DNA from: a bacterium
GTDB lineage: Bacteria > Desulfobacterota > DSWW01
Length of the DNA: 64,000 bases
Assembly (NCBI GenBank): GCA_028277985.1
Contig: JANQFG010000047.1
Span: 1-64,000, forward strand
Reading direction: 5' to 3'
The stretch's first letter is position 1, and each line of letters opens with the position of its first letter. Shown one piece after another: positions 26,974-35,472 of the stretch. The notes below the pieces were generated by a model, which worked only from the letters and a program-made list of their open reading frames with translations, searched no databases and was not told the origin of the DNA. The position numbers were made by a program, and so were the translations under genes.

Positions 26974-28029
26974 TTACGCCACGCCTCGCTCTTCCGCAAT
27001 CTTGTTCATCATTTCCACGAAGTCCTTGGGAGGCGCTTCCATGCCCGGTTTTTCCACCAGGGAAATCGCCTCCACCGGACAGACCGAAACGCAAAGCCCG
27101 CAACCGATGCACCGGCCATCGATCATAGCGGACACATTGTCACCTTCCTCGATTGCATCCATGGGACAACGTTCGACACAATCCCCGCAGCCCGTGCACT
27201 CATCCGCATCGATCTTTGCCTCGTAGTAAGAATGCAACAGATCCGCCGGTCGTGGAGCCGGCTTGGTGAACCTGAGCAGGGGGCAGCAGCAGGAGCAACA
27301 GCAGCAGATGGCGGAGAGAGCCTCACCGGTGTTGCTCGGCGAAAGCACCATTCCCGCCTCTTCTGCCTTGTCGAGAAGCTTCAGGCATTCATCCACCGTG
27401 ATCTCTTTCGCCATGTTGTTATCGACGTAGAACTGACCAAAATCGTTGAAGCCGAGGCAGAGATCCTTCGGATAGTCGCACGGGTTGTCCAGGAGCCTCT
27501 GCTCCTTCCGGCAGATACAGTCCTGCACCGTGAAGAACTTCTGCCGCTTGACCAACTCACGCACCTGGTTATACGGCGCAACGCCCTTGCCCTTGCCCAC
27601 TGCGGACTCGACCGGAACCACCCGCATCTGTTTCGTCGGCTGGGTCATCAGGTTCATGCCGGCGAAAGGCAGGTACTCCTCGAAGAGCTCTGCAGCCTCC
27701 CTGTCCATATCCTTGAGCTGAAACTCGTAGACGCCGACCACGAACTGATAGGCCTGGTAGAGCTTCTTGTCGCCGGACCGGATTCTGTAGATGATGCCCT
27801 TCTGTGCCATGGCTTCGAGCTTCTCGGCCAGCTCCTTTTCATCCACCCCTATGCGCTTGGCGATGGCCGGGACCTCTTCCGGCTCGTTGGTGAGCTTCAT
27901 GGTGAGCTCCGCCTCGTCCTCCGTCCAGAGCTTCTTCAGGATCTTGATCTCCACACCCGTCGGCGACTCCGGATATCCGCCAGGCAGCTTGTCCATGAAT
28001 TCCCTGAGCCTCGTGTATACGTCGCTCAT
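26974..28029 (-). CDS. Winged-helix/Cys-rich 4Fe-4S protein, paralogue 2
   Basis: A 351-residue paralogue of its neighbours with the same order: LREFMDKLPGGYPESP start, winged-helix-like region, CICRKEQRLLDNPCDYPKDLC, CCCCSCCC run, then CTGCGDCVERCP and CIGCGLCVSVCP. Its upstream gap of about 100 bp resembles those of paralogues 1 and 3 (a shared GGAGG followed by a CGAAACCACGAGG-like stretch), so the duplications included the ribosome binding site. Confidence 0.85.
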   Translation of the reverse strand: MSDVYTRLREFMDKLPGGYPESPTGVEIKILKKLWTEDEAELTMKLTNEPEEVPAIAKRIGVDEKELAEKLEAMAQKGIIYRIRSGDKKLYQAYQFVVGVYEFQLKDMDREAAELFEEYLPFAGMNLMTQPTKQMRVVPVESAVGKGKGVAPYNQVRELVKRQKFFTVQDCICRKEQRLLDNPCDYPKDLCLGFNDFGQFYVDNNMAKEITVDECLKLLDKAEEAGMVLSPSNTGEALSAICCCCSCCCPLLRFTKPAPRPADLLHSYYEAKIDADECTGCGDCVERCPMDAIEEGDNVSAMIDGRCIGCGLCVSVCPVEAISLVEKPGMEAPPKDFVEMMNKIAEERGVA

Positions 28030-28131
28030 CCCTTCACCTCCTCGTGGTTTCGAGTGTTCCTCGTTACCGATCCAGCGGGACCGGGATTTGAGCCGCTCCT
28101 GCAGAAATCACACGCGGTTGGCGCCCCTTTG

Positions 28132-29190
28132 CTATGCCAGGCCGCGTTCGGCGACAATCCTGTCCATCATGTCACGCATATCCTTGGGGGGGGCCTCCAT
28201 GTTCGGTTTCGGCTCAAGGGAAATCGCCTCCACCGGACAGGCAGATACACAGAGACCGCAACCGATACATCTGCCGTCGATGATCTCGGCAAAGTCATCA
28301 CCTTCCGCGATGGCATCCATCGGGCACCGCTCGGTACAGTCCCCGCAGGCAGTGCATTCATCCGGGTCGATCTTTGCCTGATAGTAGGATAGGACGATGT
28401 CCGCGGGCCGGGGTGCAGGCTTGGACAAACCAAGGATCGGACAGCAGCACGCGCAGCAACAGCACATCCCGTAAAGCTCCTCCCCCGTGTTGGAGGGGTT
28501 GAGCACCAGGCCCTCTTCTTCGGCCTTGTCCACAAGTTTCAGGCACTCCTCAACAGTGATCTCTCTGCCCATGTTGTTGTCGATGTAGAACTGCCCGAAA
28601 TCATTGAATGCGAAACATATCTCCGAAGGGTAGTCGCAAGGCTTGTCAAGCAATCCCTTTTCCCTTCGGCAGATGCAGTGCGAAACGGAGACGACCTTCT
28701 GCTTCTTGATCAGCTCCCGAATCTGGTTGTATGGAGCAACCGCCTTCCCGATTCCCACGGCCGACTCCACCGGCACGGTCCGCATGGGGCGGGTCTGCCT
28801 GGCCATTGCGCTCCCGCCGATGTAGAGCATGTATTCCTCCATGAGCTCGCAGAACTCCCTGTCGAGGCGATTCACCTGAAACTCGTAGACTCCCCAGACA
28901 AAATGGAAGGCCTGGTAGAGCTTCTTGTCGCCCGACCGCACCCTGTAGACGATGCCCTTCTGCGCCATGGATTCGAGCTTGTCGGCCAGCTCGGCTTGGT
29001 CCATGCCGACCCGCTTGGCGATCACCGAGACATCTTCCGGATCGTTCGTGAGCTGCATGGTGAGCTCCGCCTCCTCCGGATTCCAGAGCTTCTTCAGGAT
29101 CTTGATCTCCACCCCGTTCGGAGTCTCGGGATAGCCTGCCGGCAGTTTGTCCATGAATTCCCGGAGCCTGGTGTAGACAGCCTCGCTCAT
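28132..29190 (-). CDS. Winged-helix/Cys-rich 4Fe-4S protein, paralogue 3
   Basis: A 352-residue paralogue, first in the tandem triplet. It carries CICRREKGLLDKPCDYPSEIC, CCCCACCC and two ferredoxin motifs (CTACGDCTERCP, CIGCGLCVSACP). The start is the ATG at 29190 with GGGGAGG directly upstream; the frame is open twelve codons further 5' without a ribosome site. All three members keep every cluster cysteine, so all appear functional. Confidence 0.85.
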   Translation of the reverse strand: MSEAVYTRLREFMDKLPAGYPETPNGVEIKILKKLWNPEEAELTMQLTNDPEDVSVIAKRVGMDQAELADKLESMAQKGIVYRVRSGDKKLYQAFHFVWGVYEFQVNRLDREFCELMEEYMLYIGGSAMARQTRPMRTVPVESAVGIGKAVAPYNQIRELIKKQKVVSVSHCICRREKGLLDKPCDYPSEICFAFNDFGQFYIDNNMGREITVEECLKLVDKAEEEGLVLNPSNTGEELYGMCCCCACCCPILGLSKPAPRPADIVLSYYQAKIDPDECTACGDCTERCPMDAIAEGDDFAEIIDGRCIGCGLCVSACPVEAISLEPKPNMEAPPKDMRDMMDRIVAERGLA

Positions 29191-29388
29191 CCTCTCCCCT
29201 CCTTGTGTCTCGAGTCTCCGTTGCATGCAACCCGCATGGGTCGGAAATCACTTCTCAGGGATCTACGAGAATACCCGATCACGCACCGTGGATCAAAAGG
29301 ACCTGCCCTTGTTTTCAGAACATTCGGGTGGATTGTAGAAACAGCAGATTGTCACCCTGCGCGACCGGCTGCATTCCTGCGCACAAGG

Positions 29389-29478
29389 CCGTGGTCCTCG
29401 CGCAGGCGAGGACCCCTCAGGCTCTGCGCGGACATTGCGAGGCCCCGCCAGGGGCCGTGGCAATCCCCCTCGCCTAAG
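29389..29478. repeat. Partial 'CATTGCGAGGCCCCGC' intergenic repeat
   Basis: Contains GACATTGCGAGGCCCCGCC and TGGCAATCCCC arms of the family seen at 25550-25800, plus a TCCTCGCGCAGGCGAGGA hairpin. It fills most of the 360-bp gap between paralogue 3 and the tRNA; no gene is seen there. Confidence 0.6.
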
Positions 29479-29553
29479 CGGCTTTCCCTACCGGTTCTAC
29501 GGCCAAATTTGACCGCCGCAAAGCCCCATGCTATAAGGGTTTATTGTACTTTT

Positions 29554-29628
29554 GCCGGCGTAGCTCAGTGGTAGAGCAGCTGATTCGTAATCAGCAGGTC
29601 GACGGTTCGATCCCGCCCGCCGGCTCCA
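29554..29628 (+). tRNA. tRNA-Thr (anticodon CGT), CCA encoded
   Basis: The acceptor arms GCCGGCG and CGCCGGC pair fully. The D arm has TAGCTCAGTGGTAGAGC. The anticodon stem GCTGA/TCAGC encloses the loop TTCGTAA, giving anticodon CGT (threonine, ACG codons). The T loop is TTCGATC with one A-C mismatch in the stem. The discriminator is T and CCA is encoded. A terminator follows ten bases later. Confidence 0.95.
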
Positions 29629-29637
29629 AGGGAATTC

Positions 29638-29667
29638 AAGGGGTTACGGAGATGCCGTGACCCTTTT
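29638..29667 (+). terminator. Rho-independent terminator after tRNA-Thr
   Basis: Stem AAGGGGTTACGG/CCGTGACCCTTTT with a 5-base loop and a T run; it ends the tRNA transcript. Confidence 0.75.
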
Positions 29668-29764
29668 CTGCTAGTCCGCTGCTAACGCAGGGTGCGATTC
29701 CCGGTTATTTCCTGTGAGCTTGGATCCCTCCTGAGTCCAATGCACCTCTTCACTTTGTCCGACC

Positions 29765-29995
29765 TTGGAGCAATGTTCCGTGACTGAGGCCGGTATTCGG
29801 GCGACCTTAGATTTTATGGCTAAGGTGTCGCCGCGCAGTCTCCTGGCGTTCTCCTACTCTTGCAAGGAGTTTGTAGAGGAAAGCGCCCTCTATGGCCACA
29901 GATACCACTACAAAAGGATGTTCCTGAGGGACAAGAGCTGGCTCTTCGGCATGGACCCCGAGGACATGGATGTCGCCACGTCGAAGATGACATAG
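29765..29995 (+). pseudogene. C-terminal remnant of an LCM-family SAM methyltransferase
   Basis: About 76 codons resembling the C-terminus of TIGR00027/leucine-carboxyl-methyltransferase-like proteins: VTEAGIRATLDFMAKVSPRS, a LAFSY strand, and the characteristic WLFGMDPEDM. The whole SAM-binding N-terminal two-thirds is missing and no ribosome site precedes the TTG at 29765. It is a broken gene directly after the tRNA. Confidence 0.5.
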
Positions 29996-30181
29996 GCAGC
30001 TATTGACCGCTCTTGAAGGGCAATCATCGAGGCCTAAAGAGCACTGTCCGAAATCCTCCGTTATCGGTCACGTCCCTACCCTGGGTGAAGTCTAATAGAA
30101 TAGACAAAGAATGAATCGTGGGGTGGAGCGGACGTGGCAACAACCCTCGAAGATCATGTTTAGGAGGGAAAAACCTCGAAG

Positions 30182-30271
30182 GATGGCTATTCCAGACTCA
30201 GGGAATTCATGCATACATTTCCCAACGGTTACCCCTCCATCCCGACCGGAGTCAAGATAAAGATCTTGAAT
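30182..30271 (+). pseudogene. N-terminal remnant of a fifth winged-helix/Cys-rich ferredoxin paralogue
   Basis: In the frame starting at 30182 the translation YSRLREFMHTFPNGYPSIP then TGVKIKILNILR matches the first ~35 residues of the ferredoxin paralogues (VYTRLREFMDKLPGGYPESPTGVEIK in paralogue 2). Similarity stops at about 30271, where a glycosyltransferase fragment begins in another frame. An AGGAGGGAAAAACC stretch upstream is a relic of the ribosome site. Confidence 0.75.
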
Positions 30272-30843
30272 ATTTTGCGATGGGTAGCTCTGGAAACCCC
30301 AGGCTCGTAGCGGACATCATCGAGGGGTTCAGAGACAAACCGTACCGAGTCATCGCTCCGGTCAAGGACCTCGTGGAAGACATGCGAATCATGGTTCCTC
30401 CCAACGTCATCGCGACCGGGTTCCTTCCTGCGCACACGGTTAATCCCATGGCCGATCTTTTCGTCATTCACGGCGGACAGAACACGGTGATGAACGCCTG
30501 CCTCTCCGGAACGCCTATCGTGGGAATGGGGATGCATCCAGAGCAGGAGGCGAATCTCCAGGCGTGCGTGCGCAAGGTGTTCGCAATCCGCCTGAACCGT
30601 TGGAAGGATGGGACCCCGGACGTTTTGCACGCCATCGATACGCTTCTTCCTGACCCTGTGGCCAATGCACCGGCCCTGGAATTCCAGAAGCAGCTCCAGG
30701 CGTGGGACGGCCCGCAAAACACCCGCAGGTTTCTTATGGAGACATTCGGGAGTCCTGAGAATCGGGATATCATCCGGCATCCTTCGCGGTACCCAGCCAG
30801 GAGCCGCAACCATGTTGAACATTGTGTGCACACCTTGCCATGA
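30271..30843 (+). pseudogene. C-terminal half of a GT1-family (UGT/MGT-like) glycosyltransferase
   Basis: From EYFAMGSSGNP onward this ~190-codon stretch matches the nucleotide-sugar-binding domain of GT1 glycosyltransferases: the strand-loop FAMGSSGNPRLV, then FVIHGGQNTVMNACLSGTP corresponding to the donor-binding motif. The N-terminal acceptor domain is absent, replaced by the ferredoxin remnant in a different frame. It is best read as a broken gene created by a deletion or insertion, although the C-terminal domain is intact. Confidence 0.65.
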
Positions 30844-30872
30844 ATGAAAAACCGTAACAAAGAGATAAACCC

Positions 30873-31286
30873 ATGCCGAACAAGCTTGAAGCATACAATA
30901 GGTGCGCAAAACTCCCCTATGGAAGAAGAGTGTTTTCCGCCTTGCTCGGACGGCAGGCACCCTATTTCAGAACCATCAGGCCCCTGATCGTTGAATTGAG
31001 GCCGGGCTTCTGCGGGCTGGACATGAAGAAGCGCCGTTCCGTAGAGAATCACATCCGGTCCGTCCATGCCATTGCCATGTGCAACATGAGCGAGCTGGCA
31101 GCCGGAGCGGCCCTCGAAACCGCGATCCCGAAACACATGCGGTGGATCCCCAAGAAGATGGAAGTTCACTATTTAGACATCGCCAAAACCGATCTTCGGG
31201 CTGTTTGCGAAATCCCAATAGACGGGTTGGAAAAATTCAAAGAACTTCCGATGACGGTGAATGTCACCGTCTTCCTTCTTATATGA
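30873..31286 (+). CDS. DUF4442/hotdog-fold thioesterase-like protein, possibly truncated
   Basis: 137 residues with features of DUF4442 hotdog proteins: PYFRTIRPLIVELRPGFCGL, NHIRSVHAIAMCNMSELAAG and MRWIPKKMEVHYLDIAKTDLRA. Related proteins act on acyl-CoA or acyl-ACP thioesters. The sequence ends early, lacking the last one or two strands, after VNVTVFLLI, so the gene may be damaged at its 3' end. It lies 29 bp after the glycosyltransferase remnant; the ribosome site is weak. Confidence 0.55.
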   Translation: MPNKLEAYNRCAKLPYGRRVFSALLGRQAPYFRTIRPLIVELRPGFCGLDMKKRRSVENHIRSVHAIAMCNMSELAAGAALETAIPKHMRWIPKKMEVHYLDIAKTDLRAVCEIPIDGLEKFKELPMTVNVTVFLLI

Positions 31287-31368
31287 GAGATATATGCCCC
31301 ACGTTCAAGCGCTCAGAAGATCGACTTTATAAGTATACATTTAGATAGCATAGAAAGGAGAAATTGAA

Positions 31369-31962
31369 ATGAAAGTCGTGACATTGTTCGGCAGTCCAAG
31401 GGTTAACGGGAATACTGCAAGACTGGCAAAAGAATTCAATAATACCGCAGAGTCTTCAGGAGCGGATGTCCAATCTTTCGTGCTAAATAAAATGAATTTC
31501 AAGGGGTGCCAGCACTGTGAGGCCTGTAAAACCAAAATCGACAATTGTGTGCTCAAAGATGACCTAACCGAGGTTCTGGATGCTGTCAAAAAAACAGACA
31601 TTCTGGTTCTGGCGACACCCATTTACTTTGCGGACATTACTGCGCAACTAAAAACATTTGTTGACAGGTGTTATTCTTATTTAGAGCCGTATGAGCATAA
31701 AGGAAGGCCTGATACCAGCAGGATATCAGGAGACAAAAAATTAGTGCTGATTACAGCTCAAAACGCTTCTGATGAGCTATTTCCAGAAGTTTGCGAGAAA
31801 TATCGCATGATTTTTAGACTTCTTGGATTTGAGGAAAGTCATCTGATCAGGGGGTGCGATCTCATGAAAGCAGATGGGCTCAAAACAAAAAACCGTGAAG
31901 ATCTGATCGGCCTGGCAAGGGAAACTGCAAGCAAATTGATAAAGGAGGTAAGATACAATTAG
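31369..31962 (+). CDS. Flavodoxin-fold NAD(P)H-dependent reductase / iron-sulfur-flavoprotein-like
   Basis: A 197-residue FMN-binding protein: LFGSPRVNGNTARLAKEF at the N-terminus binds the FMN phosphate; GCQHCEACKTKIDNCVLKDDL is the cysteine segment of the iron-sulfur flavoprotein family (possible 4Fe-4S site); LATPIYFADITAQLKTFVDR is the second flavin loop. It has an AGAAAGGAG ribosome site seven bases upstream. The base composition is lower in GC than the thi/ATPase region. A role as a small redox carrier or quinone reductase is likely. Confidence 0.85.
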   Translation: MKVVTLFGSPRVNGNTARLAKEFNNTAESSGADVQSFVLNKMNFKGCQHCEACKTKIDNCVLKDDLTEVLDAVKKTDILVLATPIYFADITAQLKTFVDRCYSYLEPYEHKGRPDTSRISGDKKLVLITAQNASDELFPEVCEKYRMIFRLLGFEESHLIRGCDLMKADGLKTKNREDLIGLARETASKLIKEVRYN

Positions 31963-31973
31963 GGGATTGACAG

Positions 31974-32198
31974 ATGGCAGAACAAAAAGAAACCAGTGTG
32001 GATAAAACAAGAATTGTTGGACAGATAGCCGATTCATCTAAATTGCTCGGAATGATTCCAAGCGATGACACTGTTGCGGCCAATGAGCCTGTGACTCATA
32101 GCTCCATGCAGTCATCAGAATGGTTCAGTGAAACCAGAAACTCATTCTTAAAACTATCTCTTCTGCTCAGTAAAGCATTGGATCTCGATCTACAGTAG
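31974..32198 (+). CDS. Hypothetical small protein
   Basis: A 74-residue frame 11 bp after the flavodoxin gene. It is polar, without membrane segment or known motif. It could be a co-transcribed small protein or a chance frame; the family is not recognised. Confidence 0.3.
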   Translation: MAEQKETSVDKTRIVGQIADSSKLLGMIPSDDTVAANEPVTHSSMQSSEWFSETRNSFLKLSLLLSKALDLDLQ

Positions 32199-32246
32199 CC
32201 CTTCTCAATATCCTGTACTTCTATGGCACATGAGAGGGGGTCAATC

Positions 32247-32360
32247 ATGGAAAGCGCAATTGTGCGGAGTCTAGGACTCGAATTCGAACCGATGGCGGTC
32301 GTGTGGAGTAATACCAATCCAGGCGACGCGGTCCATCTCAAGAGGGGCAAGTTTGGCTGA
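32247..32360 (+). pseudogene. N-terminal remnant of a DUF169 gene
   Basis: 37 codons, starting ESAIVRSLGLEFEPMAVVW then KRGKFG, match the N-terminus of DUF169 proteins (LGLKxxPVAV.W and a KxGKWG-like turn); a stop codon follows where the family normally has Cys. The following 150 bp is open in a second frame but shows no clear similarity. Confidence 0.5.
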
Positions 32361-32559
32361 ATTCTCCACCTTTTTGCTGAGACAGCCCGATGTGGAAAAA
32401 TCACCGGACCCAATCGAGAAAATAAGAGTTCCGAGGCCTAATGCGATCGTAGCGGGCGGGCACTGAATCGCATGAAATACACGGCACACGGCTGGCTGAT
32501 CTCATAACGACTGACCTGTGAAGTCACTAACGCTGAATCATCTCAAGGAGTAGGTCAGA

Positions 32560-33567
32560 ATGAACCCAAACGAATTACCACCACCCGCACAGCTCATGCA
32601 GTTCATTGTCGGAAAATGGATAAGCAAGCCTCTTTACGCAGCGGCCGAGCTTGGGATAGCAGACTTGCTGTCTGAGGGCCCGAAGAGCATCCAGGAGCTT
32701 GCCCGCGACAGTCAATCTCATGCACCTTCGCTCTACAGGATGATGAGAGCCCTGGCGAGTGTCGGCATCTTCAGCGAGACAGAAGACAACCGGTTTGAAC
32801 TCACGCCGATGGCAGATTACCTGAAAACGGGCGCAATGAGATCCGTTGCACTGATGTTCAACTCCGACTGGAGCGACCAGGCATGGAGATACTTCCTGGA
32901 TGGCATAAAGACAGGGGACACCCCCTTCGAGAAAGCTCATGGACTTCCGGTCTCGGCCTGGCTCGAAGAAAATGCCCGGGCAGCACAGGTGTTCAACGAG
33001 GCGAATGCAATCAAAGCGGGAAGCTCACACAGTGCGATTGTTGAGGCCTATGATTTTTCAGGCATCCACACATTGACAGATGTTGGTGGAGGGCTCGGCA
33101 TCCTGATGGCAGAGATTTTGACCGTGAACCCTTTCATGGAGGGGGTGCTTGCGGAGATCCCCTCTGTAGTCGAGAAAGCAAAGGAAGTGATCCTGGCCCG
33201 AGGTCTTGAAGATCGCTGCAGGGTAGTAGAATGTGATTTCTTCAGAAGAATACCCTCTGGCAGCGACGCATATCTCATGTCGAATATCCTTCATGACTGG
33301 CCGGATGAACAATGCCTTTCAATCCTGACAAACTGCCACCGAGCCATGAAGCCCGGATCCAAGCTTCTGGTCGTCGAGATGCTGATTCCTCCCGGAAACG
33401 AGCCTTCTGTAGCAAAGCTCTTGGATCTCGAAATGTTTGTCACCACAGGAGGCAGAGAACGGACAGAGGCGGAATTCGACAACCTCTTCAGATCGTCCGG
33501 TTTTGAACTCTCCCGGATCATAGATACTAAAGAGAGCATCTGCATCATTCAAGGGAGTCGCATATAG
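32560..33567 (+). CDS. SAM-dependent O-methyltransferase (CrtF/caffeate OMT-like)
   Basis: A 335-residue enzyme with an N-terminal dimerisation winged helix (LYAAAELGIADLLSEGPKSI, SLYRMMRALASVGIFSE) and a C-terminal Rossmann domain: SAM motif DVGGGLGILMAEIL near residue 170, then DAYLMSNILHDWPDEQ, whose HDW includes the presumptive catalytic His, and a LLVVEMLIPPGNEPS strand. The family methylates hydroxyls of aromatic or polyketide-like compounds. Ribosome site AAGGAG lies nine bases upstream. It is intact although surrounded by gene remnants. Confidence 0.88.
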   Translation: MNPNELPPPAQLMQFIVGKWISKPLYAAAELGIADLLSEGPKSIQELARDSQSHAPSLYRMMRALASVGIFSETEDNRFELTPMADYLKTGAMRSVALMFNSDWSDQAWRYFLDGIKTGDTPFEKAHGLPVSAWLEENARAAQVFNEANAIKAGSSHSAIVEAYDFSGIHTLTDVGGGLGILMAEILTVNPFMEGVLAEIPSVVEKAKEVILARGLEDRCRVVECDFFRRIPSGSDAYLMSNILHDWPDEQCLSILTNCHRAMKPGSKLLVVEMLIPPGNEPSVAKLLDLEMFVTTGGRERTEAEFDNLFRSSGFELSRIIDTKESICIIQGSRI

Positions 33568-33951
33568 GCCGGACAAGGAGGGCGAGAGAAGGAGTCAAAA
33601 TAACGGGTAGCGTGCGCCAAGCGGACACGGCACGTGTAGGGAACGCCGAGGACGGGGTCCCGCTGCTCATGTAAGAGGTCGCGCTTCTTACTCTAACGTG
33701 AGCGAAAAGAAACCCGCGTGCTTTTCGTGACTACTCCATATTAACAAGTTTTTCAAAGCATATCTCTTTGGCGGTTATGTGGCAGAAAAGAAACAATGAA
33801 ACATGACTCGTCAGGTTAACCGCCCCCGGCTACCCGATTGCCTGGTGTCTGCTCTTTGCCCGAATCTTGCCCAGAATTGCCTTTATCCTTCATTAGCCAT
33901 TGATCCCTTGGAATGCCGTGCATGGGGCCGCCGTCCCTGGATCCACCGCCA
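33568..33951. other. Gene-free interval
   Basis: 384 bp between the convergent methyltransferase and TetR genes. I see no credible gene. A copy of the core TGACTCGTCAG of the regulon operator occurs at 33804-33814 but without promoter context. Confidence 0.6.
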
Positions 33952-34628
33952 TCATTTACAGATCAAGCGTAGCAATTGCTTGATCGCGATGTTAGCGTCT
34001 TTTGCCACAGGCTCATGGCCCCTGACAAGTGCGTGCAGAATGATTCCGTCAAGTAGGAGCACGATTATCAATGCCGTGGCTCTTGGCCTGACATTGACAA
34101 ACTCTGCCTTCTTAATACCTCTTTTGGTAATGATCTCGATCTTTTCTATCCATCTGTTGTAGAAATGCTCTCCTATCTTGCGTAGCTCTTTGTCTTCGCC
34201 TGCCATAAGAGCGAACCTAACAGCAACTCTAAAAGGACTGTTCTTCCCTCCCAGAAGCGTAAACAAGGCCTCGCAGATCGCTAGTATCAGTTTCTTGGGC
34301 TGATGGCCATAGTCTTCTATTAGATTATCCACTTCATTTTCAAATTCGCTTGTTAGATAGTCAGCGAGAGCTACAAATAGTTCCTTTTTGGAACTATAGA
34401 AGCGATATATAGTGCCTTTACTCAGTTTAGCTGCCTCGGCAATGTCGTCTATTCTGGCCTCGTGATAGCCCTTTGCTTCAAAAAGACGATGGGCAGTCCT
34501 AAGTATCTGCTCTCTTCTTTCGGCCTTGGGTAGGTGCTTTGAACCCATTCTTCACTCCTCAACTAATCAAGGATAAATTCCGGGCCTGCCAACACGCTCA
34601 CAAAGCTTGACATGTACAGCACTGAACG
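33950..34628 (-). repeat. Inverted duplication, arm 1 (TetR gene plus 5' flank)
   Basis: This arm and 37081-37758 are inverted copies covering the TetR coding sequence and about 80 bp upstream, ending at the shared CAGTGCTGTACATGTCAAGC. Similarity stops at the TetR stop codon on one side and near 34628 on the other. Confidence 0.8.
33952..34548 (-). CDS. TetR-family transcriptional regulator, copy 1
   Basis: A 198-residue repressor-type protein. The helix-turn-helix is at about residues 26-55 (ARIDDIAEAAKLSKGTIYRFYSSKKELF), followed by an all-helical ligand/dimer domain. It is closely related to copy 2 at 37160-37756 over the full length, with few substitutions, and the two are in inverted orientation with nearly identical 5' flanks. 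ACTGACNNGTCAGT palindromes at four promoters in this window are the obvious candidate operators for it and its twin. Confidence 0.9.
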   Translation of the reverse strand: MGSKHLPKAERREQILRTAHRLFEAKGYHEARIDDIAEAAKLSKGTIYRFYSSKKELFVALADYLTSEFENEVDNLIEDYGHQPKKLILAICEALFTLLGGKNSPFRVAVRFALMAGEDKELRKIGEHFYNRWIEKIEIITKRGIKKAEFVNVRPRATALIIVLLLDGIILHALVRGHEPVAKDANIAIKQLLRLICK

Positions 34629-34679
34629 AAACAGGCGGTGCACCCCATCGGCCCGACAGCCTGATGGCGAAGATAAGCT

Positions 34680-34818
34680 CTGAGCCGGCTCTCTTTCTTG
34701 GAGACATCGGGCAGCCTCTGCAAATGGATGATGGAGGTCGTAATAGACCTCTTCCGGGGTTTTGTCGTCAAGGGCCTGGTGAGGCCCCTCTGTGTTGCAG
34801 TCTCTGGCCCATTTGATT
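34680..34818 (-). pseudogene. C-terminal fragment of an IS3-type transposase
   Basis: On the minus strand, NTEGPHQALDDKTPEEVYYD matches the integrase-core C-terminus of IS3-family transposases (YNxxRPHQALxxxTPxEVY). Upstream catalytic residues are missing. It marks past insertion-sequence activity next to the TetR inverted repeat. Confidence 0.7.
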
Positions 34819-34829
34819 TTGCGGGCTCT

Positions 34830-35325
34830 GTATCGCAGCAATTGCGTTTTCTGTTTACAGCAAGAGTCATAACAAATCGTATTTTCCTTCTTCGCGTCAT
34901 CTTTTCGCATTCCATATTCGTACAGAAAAAACGGAAGCTGTCAATAGACTTGCGACATCTTTTCCTGAAGACTGAGCAACATTCTGCCGCTCGCGTACGA
35001 TATCAACCATTGTAGCGCCCGTTTAGTCCCGTTCAGAATCCTCCACTCTGCCGTCTATAGCTCCTTGCGACCGCAACCAGGGCGTCAATGAAATGTCCGG
35101 ATCCACCTCCAGCGAGGCTCCGTGAAACCCACGCCGGCCCCGCAGGCGGACCTCCAAGACACCATCGGTCGGTAGCAACCCCGAGAACCCACAAATCGAG
35201 CGGTCCGGCCGGCCAGAAGCCATCCTGCGTATCCCCAGATCTTGGGAAGTCTCTTGACGTAGGCTATCTGAATGCCGGCCTTTCTACTTTCCAACTGCCC
35301 AGTTTTTCGGTAGGAGGTAAAACCC
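34830..35325. other. Degraded interval without recognisable gene
   Basis: Between the transposase fragment and promoter A. Short frames on both strands (for example minus 35023-35223) have no recognisable family. Probably remnants of mobile DNA. Confidence 0.5.
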
Positions 35326-35373
35326 TTGACAAGCAGATTGGAGTAGGGTATTAATACAGACTGACGCGTCAGT
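35326..35373 (+). promoter_or_regulatory. Promoter A with TetR-type operator ACTGACGCGTCAGT
   Basis: TTGACA (35326-35331), 17-bp spacer and TATTAA (35349-35354) form a strong sigma70-type promoter; a perfect 14-bp palindrome (35360-35373) overlaps the expected transcription start, a position suited to repression. It drives the nifB remnant and ferredoxin paralogue 4. The arrangement is nearly the same at promoters B (43338-43382) and C (59085-59129). Confidence 0.8.
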
Positions 35374-35398
35374 TTGTTTTAATATCAACCTGCAGAGC

Positions 35399-35440
35399 TG
35401 GATAGGGTTTGTTCCCCACTGCTCGAAATAATTAGACATT
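35399..35440 (+). promoter_or_regulatory. Conserved leader block shared with promoter B
   Basis: About 40 bp including TGTTCCCCACTG and ATTAGACAT, 26 bp after operator A, matches minus-strand 43313-43273, 25 bp after operator B, at almost every position. The function is unknown; promoter, operator and leader seem to have been copied as one module. Confidence 0.6.
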
Positions 35441-35472
35441 ATTCAGGCAGTAAACGGTGCGTCCTCCCTTAT

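Noticed and set aside
29554..29628. Direct repeat of the tRNA 3' end as an attachment site
   Set aside because: I found no second copy of the tRNA end within the window on reading; it may lie outside.
32510..32523. Operator upstream of the O-methyltransferase (ACTGACCTGTGAAG)
   Set aside because: Only the left half and two bases of the right half match; no promoter has the expected spacing.
33802..33815. Fifth regulon operator (core TGACTCGTCAG)
   Set aside because: It lies between two convergent gene ends with no -35/-10 nearby and lacks the outer positions of the palindrome.
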